Shown: positions 1 through 7,277, counted from the first letter of the stretch. The stretch is 12,531 nt of DNA from Robbsia sp050955065 (GCA_050955065.1 JBPBQT010000207.1:1-12531); one strand, 5' to 3'. The notes: a model not told the origin generated them from the sequence alone. Program-made: numbers and translations.

Positions 1-1
1 C

Positions 2-1525
2 GCCGACGCGATGGTGTGCATCTCCAATTGCGACAAGATCACGCCCGGCATGCTGATGGCCGCGATGCGGCTCAACGTTCCGGTGATCTTCGTCTCCGGC
101 GGCCCGATGGAGGCCGGCAAGACGCGCTTGGCCAATCCCGTCACCAAGACGATCGAGTTCAAGAAGCTCGATCTGGTGGATGCGATGGTGATCGCGGCGG
201 ATCCGGCCTATTCCGACGCCGACGTGGCCGAGGTGGAGCGCTCCGCCTGCCCGACCTGCGGTTCGTGCTCGGGTATGTTCACGGCCAACTCGATGAACTG
301 CCTCACCGAGGCGCTGGGTCTGTCGTTGCCCGGCAACGGCACGGTGGTGGCCACGCACGCGGACCGCGAGCAGCTCTTCAAGCGCGCCGGCCGCCGCATC
401 GTCGAACTGGCCCGGCAGTACTACGAGCAGGAAGACGAGCGCGTCCTGCCGCGCTCGGTGGGCTTCAAGGCGTTCGAGAACGCGATGACGCTGGACATCG
501 CGATGGGCGGCTCCACCAATACCATCCTGCACCTGCTGGCGATCGCGCGCGAGGCGGAGATCGACTTCACGATGGCCGACATCGACCGCCTCTCGCGCGT
601 CGTGCCGCAGTTGTGCAAGGTGGCGCCCAACACCAACAAGTACCACATCGAGGACGTGCATCGGGCGGGCGGCATCATGGCCATCCTGGGCGAACTCGAC
701 CGCGCCGGCCGGCTGCACACCGGGCAGCCCACCGTGCACGCCCCCACGCTGAAGGACGCGTTGGACAAGTGGGACATCGTGCGCACGCAGGACGAGGCCG
801 TCAGGCATTTCTACATGGCCGGGCCGGCCGGCATCCCGACGCAGGTGGCGTTCAGCCAGAACACCCGCTGGCCGAGCCTCGACCTGGACCGCGCCGAGGG
901 CTGCATCCGCTCCAACGAGCACGCGTTCTCGCAGGAAGGCGGGCTGGCGGTGCTGACGGGCAACATCGCGGTGGACGGTTGCGTGGTCAAGACCGCCGGG
1001 GTGGACGAGAGCATCCACGTGTTCGAGGGTTCGGCCCACGTCACCGAGTCGCAGGACGAGGCGGTGGACAATATTCTCAACGACCGGGTCAAGGCCGGCG
1101 ACATCGTCATCGTGCGCTATGAAGGTCCGAAGGGGGGGCCGGGCATGCAGGAGATGCTCTACCCCACCAGCTACATCAAGTCCAAGGGTCTGGGCAAGGC
1201 GTGCGCGCTGCTGACCGACGGCCGTTTCTCGGGCGGTACCTCGGGTCTGTCGATCGGCCATTGCTCGCCGGAAGCGGCGGCGGGCGGGGCGATCGGCCTC
1301 GTGCGCAATGGCGACAGGATCCGCATCGACATTCCGAACCGCACGATCAACGTGCTGCTGTCCGACGCGGAACTGGCGCAGCGCCGCGAAGAGCAGAACG
1401 CCAAGGGGTGGAAGCCCGTCAACGTGCGTCCGCGCAAGGTGTCCGGCGCGCTGAAGGCCTACGCCAAGCTGGTCATGTCGGCCGACAAGGGCGCGGTGCG
1501 CGATCTGTCGCTGCTCGACGACTGA
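2..1525 (+). CDS. ilvD: Dihydroxy-acid dehydratase, 5' end outside the window
   Basis: IlvD dehydrates 2,3-dihydroxy-isovalerate and 2,3-dihydroxy-3-methylvalerate to their 2-keto acids, the third common step of valine and isoleucine synthesis, in the cytoplasm with an Fe-S cluster and Mg2+. The reading frame is already open at base 2 (Ala-Asp-Ala, then the Met at base 11), so the ATG at 11 is internal. Compared with E. coli IlvD (616 aa, from memory) about 118 N-terminal residues are missing. Visible hallmarks are CISNCDKITPG, the cysteine-rich CPTCGSCSGMFTANSMN stretch that supplies cluster ligands, AMGGSTNT, YEGPKGGPGMQEML, and DGRFSGGTSGLSIGH with its catalytic serine region. The C-terminus (SADKGAVRDLSLLDD) ends like the long E. 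coli type rather than the shorter ~557-aa type. No frameshift is seen. A strong terminator follows 55 bp downstream. Confidence 0.97.
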   Translation, partial: ADAMVCISNCDKITPGMLMAAMRLNVPVIFVSGGPMEAGKTRLANPVTKTIEFKKLDLVDAMVIAADPAYSDADVAEVERSACPTCGSCSGMFTANSMNCLTEALGLSLPGNGTVVATHADREQLFKRAGRRIVELARQYYEQEDERVLPRSVGFKAFENAMTLDIAMGGSTNTILHLLAIAREAEIDFTMADIDRLSRVVPQLCKVAPNTNKYHIEDVHRAGGIMAILGELDRAGRLHTGQPTVHAPTLKDALDKWDIVRTQDEAVRHFYMAGPAGIPTQVAFSQNTRWPSLDLDRAEGCIRSNEHAFSQEGGLAVLTGNIAVDGCVVKTAGVDESIHVFEGSAHVTESQDEAVDNILNDRVKAGDIVIVRYEGPKGGPGMQEMLYPTSYIKSKGLGKACALLTDGRFSGGTSGLSIGHCSPEAAAGGAIGLVRNGDRIRIDIPNRTINVLLSDAELAQRREEQNAKGWKPVNVRPRKVSGALKAYAKLVMSADKGAVRDLSLLDD

Positions 1526-1579
1526 TTGCGCGCCGGGCCCTGTGCCCGTCTCCGCGCCGGGCAGGCGCCCGTCCGGCGC

Positions 1580-1605
1580 AAGCCGCTCCCCGGGGCGGCT
1601 TTTTT
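1580..1605 (+). terminator. Rho-independent terminator of ilvD
   Basis: AAGCCGC (1580-1586) pairs perfectly with GCGGCTT (1595-1601) around an 8-base loop, and the run of T continues to 1605. It lies 55 bp after the ilvD stop codon on the same strand. It is the only hairpin in the window with a proper T tract. Confidence 0.9.
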
Positions 1606-1683
1606 GTGTCCGCGTCCGCCCGCGGTTCCTCCGGCGGGCCGGCGGCGTGCGCTACGGCATGCCGGCGCGCGTCGTGCGATGCG

Positions 1684-2139
1684 TCACGGCGAGCCTTCCC
1701 CGCCCGACAGATCGCCCGATTTCGGTTTCACCAGGAGTTTCACGGTCGCGCTCAGCATGATCTGTTCGCGCTGGTTGATGATCACGCCCTCCAGCGTCGT
1801 CTGGTCGCCATTGAGCGTGTTTTTCCAGAACGCGTCGACGACCGTCCAGGTCATCGTCAGCAGGTCGCCGGCCACCGCGGGTTTCTTCACCTGCACAGTG
1901 AATTCCAGCAGCAGCGGTTGCGCGAAGGTCGTGAAGTGGGTGGTGGCGGCAGCGAGGAAATGTGCGGTGGGATGGGAGCCGGAGGCGACCAGGCCGGCGA
2001 ATCCGGCGCGGCGCGCCTGTTCCTCATCGTGGTGCAGGGGATGCATGTCGTCGACATGTTCGGCAAAAAGCCGGATGTCCTGTGCGGCCAGCCGCAGGAC
2101 CTTCGAGAACGTATCGCCGATCGTGACAATGCGTGACAT
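1684..2139 (-). CDS. MaoC-like hot-dog dehydratase / enoyl-CoA hydratase family protein
   Basis: A 151-aa single hot-dog-fold protein of the MaoC / (R)-specific enoyl-CoA hydratase type. Family members hydrate trans-2-enoyl-CoA (or enoyl-ACP) in fatty acid oxidation, or feed polyhydroxyalkanoate synthesis, in the cytoplasm. The hydratase-2 signature is present: Asp31-x4-His36 in DDMHPLHHD, at the spacing of PhaJ-type enzymes, followed by GFAGLVASGSH, which is typical of the family. The length fits a one-domain member. The ATG at 2139 has a GAGG ribosome-binding site 8 bases upstream. The gene converges on ilvD and has a 183-bp gap to the hydrolase gene upstream of it on the same strand, so it is probably transcribed on its own. 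The natural substrate cannot be read from sequence. It might instead belong to the MaoC-like group that does not work on CoA thioesters. Confidence 0.88.
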   Translation of the reverse strand: MSRIVTIGDTFSKVLRLAAQDIRLFAEHVDDMHPLHHDEEQARRAGFAGLVASGSHPTAHFLAAATTHFTTFAQPLLLEFTVQVKKPAVAGDLLTMTWTVVDAFWKNTLNGDQTTLEGVIINQREQIMLSATVKLLVKPKSGDLSGGEGSP

Positions 2140-2181
2140 GGAAGCGAACCTCGATCGTTAAGCGCGTCAAAGTGCATCACA

Positions 2182-2197
2182 CCCTCCGACGGGAGGG
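2182..2197. other. Short inverted repeat between the MaoC and hydrolase genes
   Basis: CCCTCC (2182-2187) and GGAGGG (2192-2197) form a perfect 6-bp stem with a GACG loop. It sits 43 bp upstream of the MaoC-like start and about 125 bp past the hydrolase stop. No T tract follows on either strand, so it could be a weak terminator, part of the MaoC leader, or chance in GC-rich DNA. I see no clear promoter in 2140-2322. Confidence 0.25.
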
Positions 2198-2322
2198 ATC
2201 GTTTCATTCTCCTCCGTGATCCGGAAGAAAACCATGGGAATCGCGCGCGAGGCGGCGGGGTCGGTCGCGCATTCGCACGCGCCGCGCCACGTGTGTCTCT
2301 ACCGTGCGTTGCTGAAGTGCGG

Positions 2323-3558
2323 CTATCTTTCGTTCCAGACCACGTCAGAATCGATCGCATAGAGGCGGCAGGGCTCGCGGCTGTTGCGCTGGCAGCTGTC
2401 CAGCGCCACGGCCGCCGGGTCGTCGCCGCCCTCGGCCCAGGACCAGGCGCCGCTCGCCGACAGCGCGAAGGCGCGGGTCGGATACTGTCGCAGGAACGTC
2501 GCATAGCCCTCGCGGCCGCTGTCGTCGAGATAGGGGACGGCCGCCACCGCGTCGATCGATGCAAAGCCGGTGGCGGCCGGCCGGAGCGTCTGCATGACCG
2601 GATAGCGCGCCGCGACCGGCAGCCGCAGCGCCACCAGGAAGTTCTCGACGGCCGGCCACCAGACCGGTACCGCGTCGCGGTCCCCCACCAGGCGGTGCGC
2701 ATTGTCCTTGTAGTCGCCGAAATCCATCATCGTCGCCAGTCCGCCGCCTTCCCGGTAGACGGTCAACAGACGTTGCGCCAGCGCCTGCGGCCAGAGCAGG
2801 TCGTTGTCGCCGTAGAACCACAGGGTCGGCAGACGCGAGCGCCGTCCGTAGTCGCGGAACGCGTCGATCATCGACTGCTGCCAGGATACGCAGCCGTCCT
2901 GGCGCAGGCCGCCGACGAAATTGATCAGGCCGCGCACGCCGGCGCCCGGCTGCACGCCGTAGGCCAGTGTCGCGAGACCGCCCTGCGAGGCGCCGGCGAT
3001 GACGATGCGGGTCGCGTCGGCGTTCGGGAGCCGCTGCACGTAACGCACCGTCGCGGCGATGTCGGCAGCCTGTTCCAGCCCGTTCGCGTCGATCGCGCAG
3101 CGTTGTTCGGCATAGGTGCCGCCCGAACGGGCGAAGCCGCGCCGGTTCGGCGCCACCACCATGTAGCCGCGCCGCACGAATTCCCGGGCGAAGGCGAGCG
3201 GCCGGCTGCGCGGCTGCCGATGCGGATCGCCGCGTTCCTTGCCGTGGTTGAAGATCACCACCGGAAACGGTCCGTTCCCGTCCGGCGTGAAGAGGGTGGT
3301 TTCGAGCATGGCCGCGGCGGCGGGGTCGTCACCCGGAATCGTGACCACGGTCTCGTTCATGCCGGAGGTGGTGCTCGGCGGAGCGTCGGCCTCGGCGTTG
3401 GCGTCGGCATTGGCGTCGGCGTTGGCGTTGGCGTCGACGACACCGCCCGCCGCCGTGCCGGGTGCGAGCGGCAGCAGCGCCAGCGTGGTCAGCGCGAGCA
3501 CGGGGGCCAGGCGGCGGAGCAGACGGATCAGGGCGGCGGCGCCGCCGATCGGCGTCAC
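2323..3558 (-). CDS. Secreted alpha/beta hydrolase of the dienelactone hydrolase superfamily
   Basis: A 411-aa exported serine hydrolase; the substrate is unknown. The GTG start at 3558 gives a good signal peptide: arginines near residues 12-16, a hydrophobic core at about 18-34, and a likely cut after Ala-37. The next in-frame Met (67) would lose it. An Asp/Asn/Glu-Ala repeat follows at 42-59. The alpha/beta-hydrolase core starts near residue 85: VVIFNHGKERG (oxyanion-hole region), nucleophile elbow GASQG with Ser191, Asp251 or Asp253 in FYGDND, and His288 in DNAHRL. The last ~80 residues look like a separate small module ending ALDSC...CRLYAIDSDVVW, with Cys389 and Cys397 possibly bonded. 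It starts 3 bp after the can stop codon and has no clear ribosome-binding site of its own, suggesting translational coupling to can. Esterase, lactonase or peptidase activity are all possible. Confidence 0.88.
   Translation of the reverse strand: MTPIGGAAALIRLLRRLAPVLALTTLALLPLAPGTAAGGVVDANANADANADANAEADAPPSTTSGMNETVVTIPGDDPAAAAMLETTLFTPDGNGPFPVVIFNHGKERGDPHRQPRSRPLAFAREFVRRGYMVVAPNRRGFARSGGTYAEQRCAIDANGLEQAADIAATVRYVQRLPNADATRIVIAGASQGGLATLAYGVQPGAGVRGLINFVGGLRQDGCVSWQQSMIDAFRDYGRRSRLPTLWFYGDNDLLWPQALAQRLLTVYREGGGLATMMDFGDYKDNAHRLVGDRDAVPVWWPAVENFLVALRLPVAARYPVMQTLRPAATGFASIDAVAAVPYLDDSGREGYATFLRQYPTRAFALSASGAWSWAEGGDDPAAVALDSCQRNSREPCRLYAIDSDVVWNER
3383..3436. repeat. Nine imperfect hexanucleotide repeats in the hydrolase gene
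   Basis: Nine consecutive 6-base units, variants of GCGTCG / GCGTTG / GCATTG / GCCTCG on the + strand, run without interruption. On the coding (minus) strand they give nine Asp/Asn/Glu-Ala dipeptides, residues 42-59, between the signal peptide and the enzyme core. Copy-number change by slippage would keep the reading frame. Confidence 0.85.
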
Positions 3559-3561
3559 GTG

Positions 3562-4293
3562 TCAGACAGGGGTGGCGGCCGCCTCGACCGGGTCCGCGGG
3601 GCCGCTGCCCTGCTGGCTGATCGCTGCGACGCACTGCGGATAGCAGGTATCGAGATCGCGCGGGCTCGCGACGGTCATGCCCAGGTCGCGCAGGCGGCCG
3701 TCGTGCACGCCATAGGTCCAGCCATGCATCGTCAGCGGCTGGCCGCGCGCCCAGGCGTCCTGAACGATATTCGTGTGGCATACGTTCACCACCTGCTCGA
3801 TGGTGTTGAGTTCCACCAGGCGCCGGTGCCGCGCCGGTCCCATCGGCCAGCGCTCGAGCATGGCCGCATGCTTGTCCCGCACGTCCTGCACGTGGCGCAG
3901 CCAGTTGTCGGCCAGGCCGACGCGCAGGCCCGTCATCGCGGCGCTCACGCCCGAGCAACCGTAGTGGCCGACCACCATGATGTGCTGGATCTTCAGCACG
4001 TCGACCGCGAACTGGATCACCGACAGGCAGTTCAGATCCGAGTGCACGACGACGTTCGCGATATTGCGGTGGACGAAGACCTCGCCCGGCGGCAGACCGA
4101 TGATCTCGTTGGCCGGCACGCGCGAATCCGAGCAGCCGATCCACAGCAGTTCCGGCGACTGCTGGTCGGCGAGCCGCACGAAGTAGGCGGGATCGGACGC
4201 CAGCATCTGATCCACCCAGTCGCGGTTGTTCTGGAACAGCTGGGTCAGCGCGTGGTCGTCTTCGCAGCGGGGCGGATCGTGTGGCGTCGTCAT
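3562..4293 (-). CDS. can: Beta-class carbonic anhydrase
   Basis: Interconverts CO2 and bicarbonate in the cytoplasm, supplying bicarbonate to carboxylases. The 243-aa protein has all beta-class zinc-site residues: Cys54, Asp56 and Arg58 in GCSDSR, then His110 and Cys113 in GHYGC. The Cys54-His110 spacing of 56 equals that of E. coli Can (Cys42-His98). Trp51, Gly53 and Arg76 match the Trp39/Gly41/Arg64 set that forms the non-catalytic bicarbonate site of type II enzymes from E. coli and Haemophilus, so allosteric bicarbonate/pH control is likely. It is about 20 residues longer than E. coli Can, with extensions at both ends. The ATG at 4293 is the natural start; no strong Shine-Dalgarno is seen. 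The secreted hydrolase follows after 3 bp. A TACAAT box, three 13-bp repeats and a leader hairpin lie upstream. Confidence 0.96.
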   Translation of the reverse strand: MTTPHDPPRCEDDHALTQLFQNNRDWVDQMLASDPAYFVRLADQQSPELLWIGCSDSRVPANEIIGLPPGEVFVHRNIANVVVHSDLNCLSVIQFAVDVLKIQHIMVVGHYGCSGVSAAMTGLRVGLADNWLRHVQDVRDKHAAMLERWPMGPARHRRLVELNTIEQVVNVCHTNIVQDAWARGQPLTMHGWTYGVHDGRLRDLGMTVASPRDLDTCYPQCVAAISQQGSGPADPVEAAATPV

Positions 4294-4350
4294 CGTCGTG
4301 TCGGCGGAAGGGCGGCGGGTAGAGCCGGCGCGGTGCGGTGCGGCGGTTCC

Positions 4351-4376
4351 GGAGGGCGCGATGCGGCGCGTCCTCC
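4351..4376 (-). promoter_or_regulatory. Hairpin at the predicted 5' end of the can mRNA
   Basis: GGAGGGCGCG (4351-4360) and CGCGTCCTCC (4367-4376) pair over 10 positions around a 6-base loop. In the minus-strand RNA there is one A/C mismatch; a plus-strand RNA would have a G-U instead. If the TACAAT box at 4390-4385 is used, transcription starts near 4378, so the stem would sit at the very 5' end of the transcript. Confidence 0.5.
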
Positions 4377-4384
4377 AGCGGCGG

Positions 4385-4390
4385 ATTGTA
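4385..4390 (-). promoter_or_regulatory. Candidate -10 box for can
   Basis: TACAAT on the minus strand (ATTGTA on +), 92 bp before the can start codon. No good -35 hexamer lies 16-18 bp upstream; tandem 13-bp repeats occupy that position instead. The predicted leader is about 85 bases. Confidence 0.55.
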
Positions 4391-4428
4391 GCGCGGAAGT
4401 GAAGCGCGAAAGTGAAGCGCGAAAGTGC
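4390..4428. repeat. Three tandem 13-bp repeats upstream of can
   Basis: Copies at 4390-4402 (AGCGCGGAAGTGA), 4403-4415 (AGCGCGAAAGTGA) and 4416-4428 (AGCGCGAAAGTGC). Copies 2 and 3 differ only in the last base; copy 1 differs from copy 2 at one base. The array begins on the first base of the can -10 box and covers what would be its spacer and -35 region. It is about 110 bp from the start of the divergent hydrolase gene. It may be an operator array; the binding protein is unknown. Confidence 0.8.
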
Positions 4429-4504
4429 GGCACCCTCGCGACGCGTCGCGGGTCCGATCTGCGCGACAGCGGTGCCTGTCGCGCGGCGTCGCGCCCCGAG
4501 CCGT

Positions 4505-4510
4505 TACAAT
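4505..4510 (+). promoter_or_regulatory. Candidate -10 box for the MBL-fold hydrolase gene
   Basis: TACAAT within GTTACAATCGGGG, 31 bp before the ATG at 4542, implying a leader of about 25 bases. The -35 position is GC-rich with no recognisable hexamer. The hexamer is the same as that of the divergent can box. Confidence 0.5.
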
Positions 4511-4541
4511 CGGGGTTCCCTTGACGATTCCGGACCCCGCC

Positions 4542-5636
4542 ATGAATGCCAGCGAACGCGAACTCGACTACTGCTTTGCCGACCAGGTGCCCGAGCCGGG
4601 CGCGGCGCTGCCGGTGGCGCCGGGCATCGTCTGGGCGCGCATGCCGTTGCCGTTTGCGCTCGACCACGTCAACGTCTGGCTGCTCGAGGACGCGTGCGCC
4701 GGCCAGAAACGCTGGACGCTGGTGGACTGCGGCATCGACGACGCGCCGACGCGCGGCCACTGGGAAACGCTGTTCGACGACACGCTCGACGGCGCGCCGG
4801 TGCAGCGCGTGCTGTGCACCCACAGTCATCCGGATCATTTCGGGCTGGCGCACTGGCTGTGCGCGGGCGGCGCCCGGGAGCGCTGGCAGGCCCGGCTGTG
4901 GATGACGCTCGGCGAGTACGCGACCGGCCGCCTGCTCTCGACGACCGATGCCGGCTCGGGCGCGGGCGGCCACGACGCTGCGGAACACATGCGCCGGCAC
5001 GGCTTCGCCGATGCCGTCGTGCTCGATCAGATCGCCCATCGGAAGACCTATTACCCCGGACTGGTGCCGAAGGTGCCGATGCGCTTTCGGCGCATGCTCG
5101 GCGGCGACCTGATCGACATCAACGGCCAGACCTGGCGGGTCATCATCGGCTACGGGCATTCGCCGGAACACGCGGCGCTGCATTGCGCGGCGCTGAACGT
5201 GCTGATCGCCGGCGACATGGTGCTGCCGCGCATCTCGACGAACGTCTCGGTGTTCGATGTCGAGCCGGAGAGCGATCCGCTCGGCGGCTTTCTCGATTCG
5301 CTCGACCGCTACGAGGACCTGCCCGCCGACACGCTGGTGCTGCCCTCGCACGGCAAGCCGTTTCGCGGGCTGCACGTGCGCCTGCGCCAGTTGCGCGCGC
5401 ACCACGCGGCACGCCTCGACGAGGTCCGACGCGCGTGCGCCGAACGGCCCCATTCGGCCGCCGACATCCTGCCGGTCATGTTCCGGCGGCCGCTGGATGC
5501 GCATCAGCTGACCTTCGCGCTGGGCGAGGCGCTCGCGCATCTGCATTTCCTGTGGCATCGCGGCGAACTGGAGCGGGTCGAGGAAAACGACGTCTACCGT
5601 TTCCGCCCGGTCCTCAGGGCAGGACGACCTGGGTGA
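4542..5636 (+). CDS. Metallo-beta-lactamase-fold hydrolase
   Basis: A 364-aa soluble metallo-hydrolase. It has the full two-metal ligand set: His94, His96, Asp98 and His99 in THSHPDHFG, His206 in GYGHSPEHAAL, Asp225 in AGDMVL and His270 in LPSHG. The ~95 residues after the last histidine look like the winged-helix C-terminal domain (BLACT_WH type) seen in bacterial and LACTB2-like members. No signal peptide is seen, so it is probably cytoplasmic. The family includes thioesterases, glyoxalase II-like enzymes and nucleases, so the substrate is open. The frame extends upstream to 4425, but that part lies ahead of the TACAAT box and reads as Arg-rich non-coding sequence, so the ATG at 4542 is chosen. 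There is no strong Shine-Dalgarno. The 3' end overlaps dppA tail to tail by 23 bp. Confidence 0.92.
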   Translation: MNASERELDYCFADQVPEPGAALPVAPGIVWARMPLPFALDHVNVWLLEDACAGQKRWTLVDCGIDDAPTRGHWETLFDDTLDGAPVQRVLCTHSHPDHFGLAHWLCAGGARERWQARLWMTLGEYATGRLLSTTDAGSGAGGHDAAEHMRRHGFADAVVLDQIAHRKTYYPGLVPKVPMRFRRMLGGDLIDINGQTWRVIIGYGHSPEHAALHCAALNVLIAGDMVLPRISTNVSVFDVEPESDPLGGFLDSLDRYEDLPADTLVLPSHGKPFRGLHVRLRQLRAHHAARLDEVRRACAERPHSAADILPVMFRRPLDAHQLTFALGEALAHLHFLWHRGELERVEENDVYRFRPVLRAGRPG

Positions 5637-7236
5637 AATGCTGGCGCCCGAACGGGCTGACCCGATAGCCGGCGACGTTCTTGCGGGTGATCGCGGCGGC
5701 CACCGGATAGCCGAGCGGCACCCACAGCGCCTCGTCGTGGATCGTCTTCTGCGCGCTCTCGTACAGGCGCGTGCGCGCGGCGCGGTCGTCGGTCAGCTTC
5801 GCGTCGCCGATCTCCTTGTCCAGTTTCGGATCGCAATACCGCGCGAAATTGGTGCCCGACTGCACGGCCGCGCAGGAGAACTGCGGCGTCATGAAGTTGT
5901 CCGGGTCGCCGTTGTCGCCGGCCCAGCCCATGAACAGGATGTCATGCTGGCCCTGTTTCGCGTTGCGGATCAGCTCGCCCCATTCGATCACGCGCACCTC
6001 GGCCTTGATGCCGATCTTCGCCAGGTCCGCCTGCAGCAGCTCGGCGCCCACCTTCGGGTTCGGATTCAGCACGCTGCCGCTGGGCCGCGTCCAGATCGTC
6101 GTCGCGAAGCCGTTCGGAAAGCCCGCCTGCGCGAGCAGCTGTTTGGCTTTTTCGATGTCGTGCGGATAGGCGGCGACATCCTTCGCGTAGCTCCAGGTGT
6201 TCGGCGGGAACGGGTTGACGGCCGGCGCCGCCGAGTCCTCGAAGACCGCTTTCAGATAGGTCGTGCGGTCGAACGCCATATTGATCGCCTGGCGCACCTT
6301 CGGGTTGTCGAGCGGCTTGTGCTGCGTGTTCAGGGCGACGAACGCCGTCATGAACGCGGGCGTCTGCACCACGCTCAATTTGGCGTCGTTCTTCGCGGCG
6401 GTGACGTCCTGCGGCTTGGGCGAGAGCGCGATGTCGCATTCGCCCGCCTTGACCTTCTGCGCGCGCACGCTCGCGTCCGGCGTGATCGCGTAGATCAGCC
6501 GGTCGACGTGCGGTTTCGGCCCCCAGTAGGTCGGGTTCGCGTCATAGCGGATCACCGCGTCCTTCTGATAGCTGCGCAACTGGAACGGCCCGGTGCCAAC
6601 CGGCTTGTCGTTCAATTGCGCGGTCTTGCCCGCCTTGAGCAGCTGGTCGGCGTATTCGGCGGAATAGATCGACGCGAAGCCCATCGTCAGCACCGGCAGG
6701 AACGTGGCGCTGCGGTAATTCAGCACGAAACGCACGGTGTGCGCGTCGACTTTCTCCACCGACTTCACCAGCTTGTCCAGCTGCATCGACCGCGCGTGCG
6801 GGAAGCCGCCCGGGCCCGCCACCTTGTGCCACGGGTTGCCCTCGTCGAGCATGCGCGCGAACGAGAACACGACGTCGTCGGCATCGAGCGGGCGGCTCGG
6901 CTTGAAATAGTCGGTCGTCTGGAAGGCGACGCCGTCGCGCAGATGGAACGTGTAGCTCAGGCCGTCGGCGCTGACGTCCCAGCGCGACGCGAGCGCCGGC
7001 ACGACCTTGCCGCCGCTCTCGTCGAACGCCACCAGGCCGTCGAACAGCACGTCGGCGGACGCGTTCGTGGTGGTCAGCGCGTTGTACTGGACGACGTCGA
7101 AGCCGTCGGGGCTGGCCTCGGTGCAGACGGTCAGCGGCTTGGGCGCGGCGGCGGCGGTACCGGGCAGGACGAGCAGCGCGGCGGCCAGCGTGCCGGTCAG
7201 CGCGGCGAGCAGGGGGGCGGTCGGTGTGAGGCGCAT
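5614..7236 (-). CDS. dppA: Periplasmic dipeptide-binding protein of an ABC importer
   Basis: A 540-aa solute-binding protein of the DppA/OppA family (SBP_bac_5) that captures dipeptides, or related ligands such as haem precursors, in the periplasm for an ABC permease. The ATG at 7236 follows a GGAG site 5 bases away and gives a clear signal peptide ending near Ala-31. An in-frame TTG at 7281 is possible but would spoil it. It tracks E. coli DppA closely: VCTEASPDGF at the N-terminus, DADDVVFSF, VGTGPFQL at 213-220, ITPDASVRAQK, and WAGDNGDPDNF at 438-448, which holds the Asp that binds the peptide amino group. Cys38, Cys267, Cys455 and Cys468 match the two disulfides of E. coli DppA. The 41-bp gap to the SDR gene upstream suggests co-transcription. 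No dppBCDF genes are in the window, so here it is an orphan binding protein. Confidence 0.93.
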   Translation of the reverse strand: MRLTPTAPLLAALTGTLAAALLVLPGTAAAAPKPLTVCTEASPDGFDVVQYNALTTTNASADVLFDGLVAFDESGGKVVPALASRWDVSADGLSYTFHLRDGVAFQTTDYFKPSRPLDADDVVFSFARMLDEGNPWHKVAGPGGFPHARSMQLDKLVKSVEKVDAHTVRFVLNYRSATFLPVLTMGFASIYSAEYADQLLKAGKTAQLNDKPVGTGPFQLRSYQKDAVIRYDANPTYWGPKPHVDRLIYAITPDASVRAQKVKAGECDIALSPKPQDVTAAKNDAKLSVVQTPAFMTAFVALNTQHKPLDNPKVRQAINMAFDRTTYLKAVFEDSAAPAVNPFPPNTWSYAKDVAAYPHDIEKAKQLLAQAGFPNGFATTIWTRPSGSVLNPNPKVGAELLQADLAKIGIKAEVRVIEWGELIRNAKQGQHDILFMGWAGDNGDPDNFMTPQFSCAAVQSGTNFARYCDPKLDKEIGDAKLTDDRAARTRLYESAQKTIHDEALWVPLGYPVAAAITRKNVAGYRVSPFGRQHFTQVVLP

Positions 7237-7277
7237 ACGGGCTCCAGGTGAGTGATCGGGGATATTCGGTGGCTGCG

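Noticed and set aside
11..13. ATG at 11 as the ilvD start
   Set aside because: The frame is open to the window edge (Ala-Asp-Ala before it), and the alignment with E. coli IlvD places this Met near residue 119.
2293..4524. Very long + strand open frame (743 codons) antisense to the hydrolase and can
   Set aside because: It reads as His/Arg/Val-rich sequence with no domain. It arises because the GC-rich third positions of two well-supported minus genes remove stops from this frame.
4425..4541. N-terminal extension of the MBL-fold hydrolase to 4425
   Set aside because: The extra 39 codons are Arg-rich, run across the TACAAT promoter candidate and begin in the 13-bp repeat array.
5638..7251. 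Long + strand open frame antisense to dppA
   Set aside because: It is a mirror of dppA codon structure, with no recognisable domain or start context.
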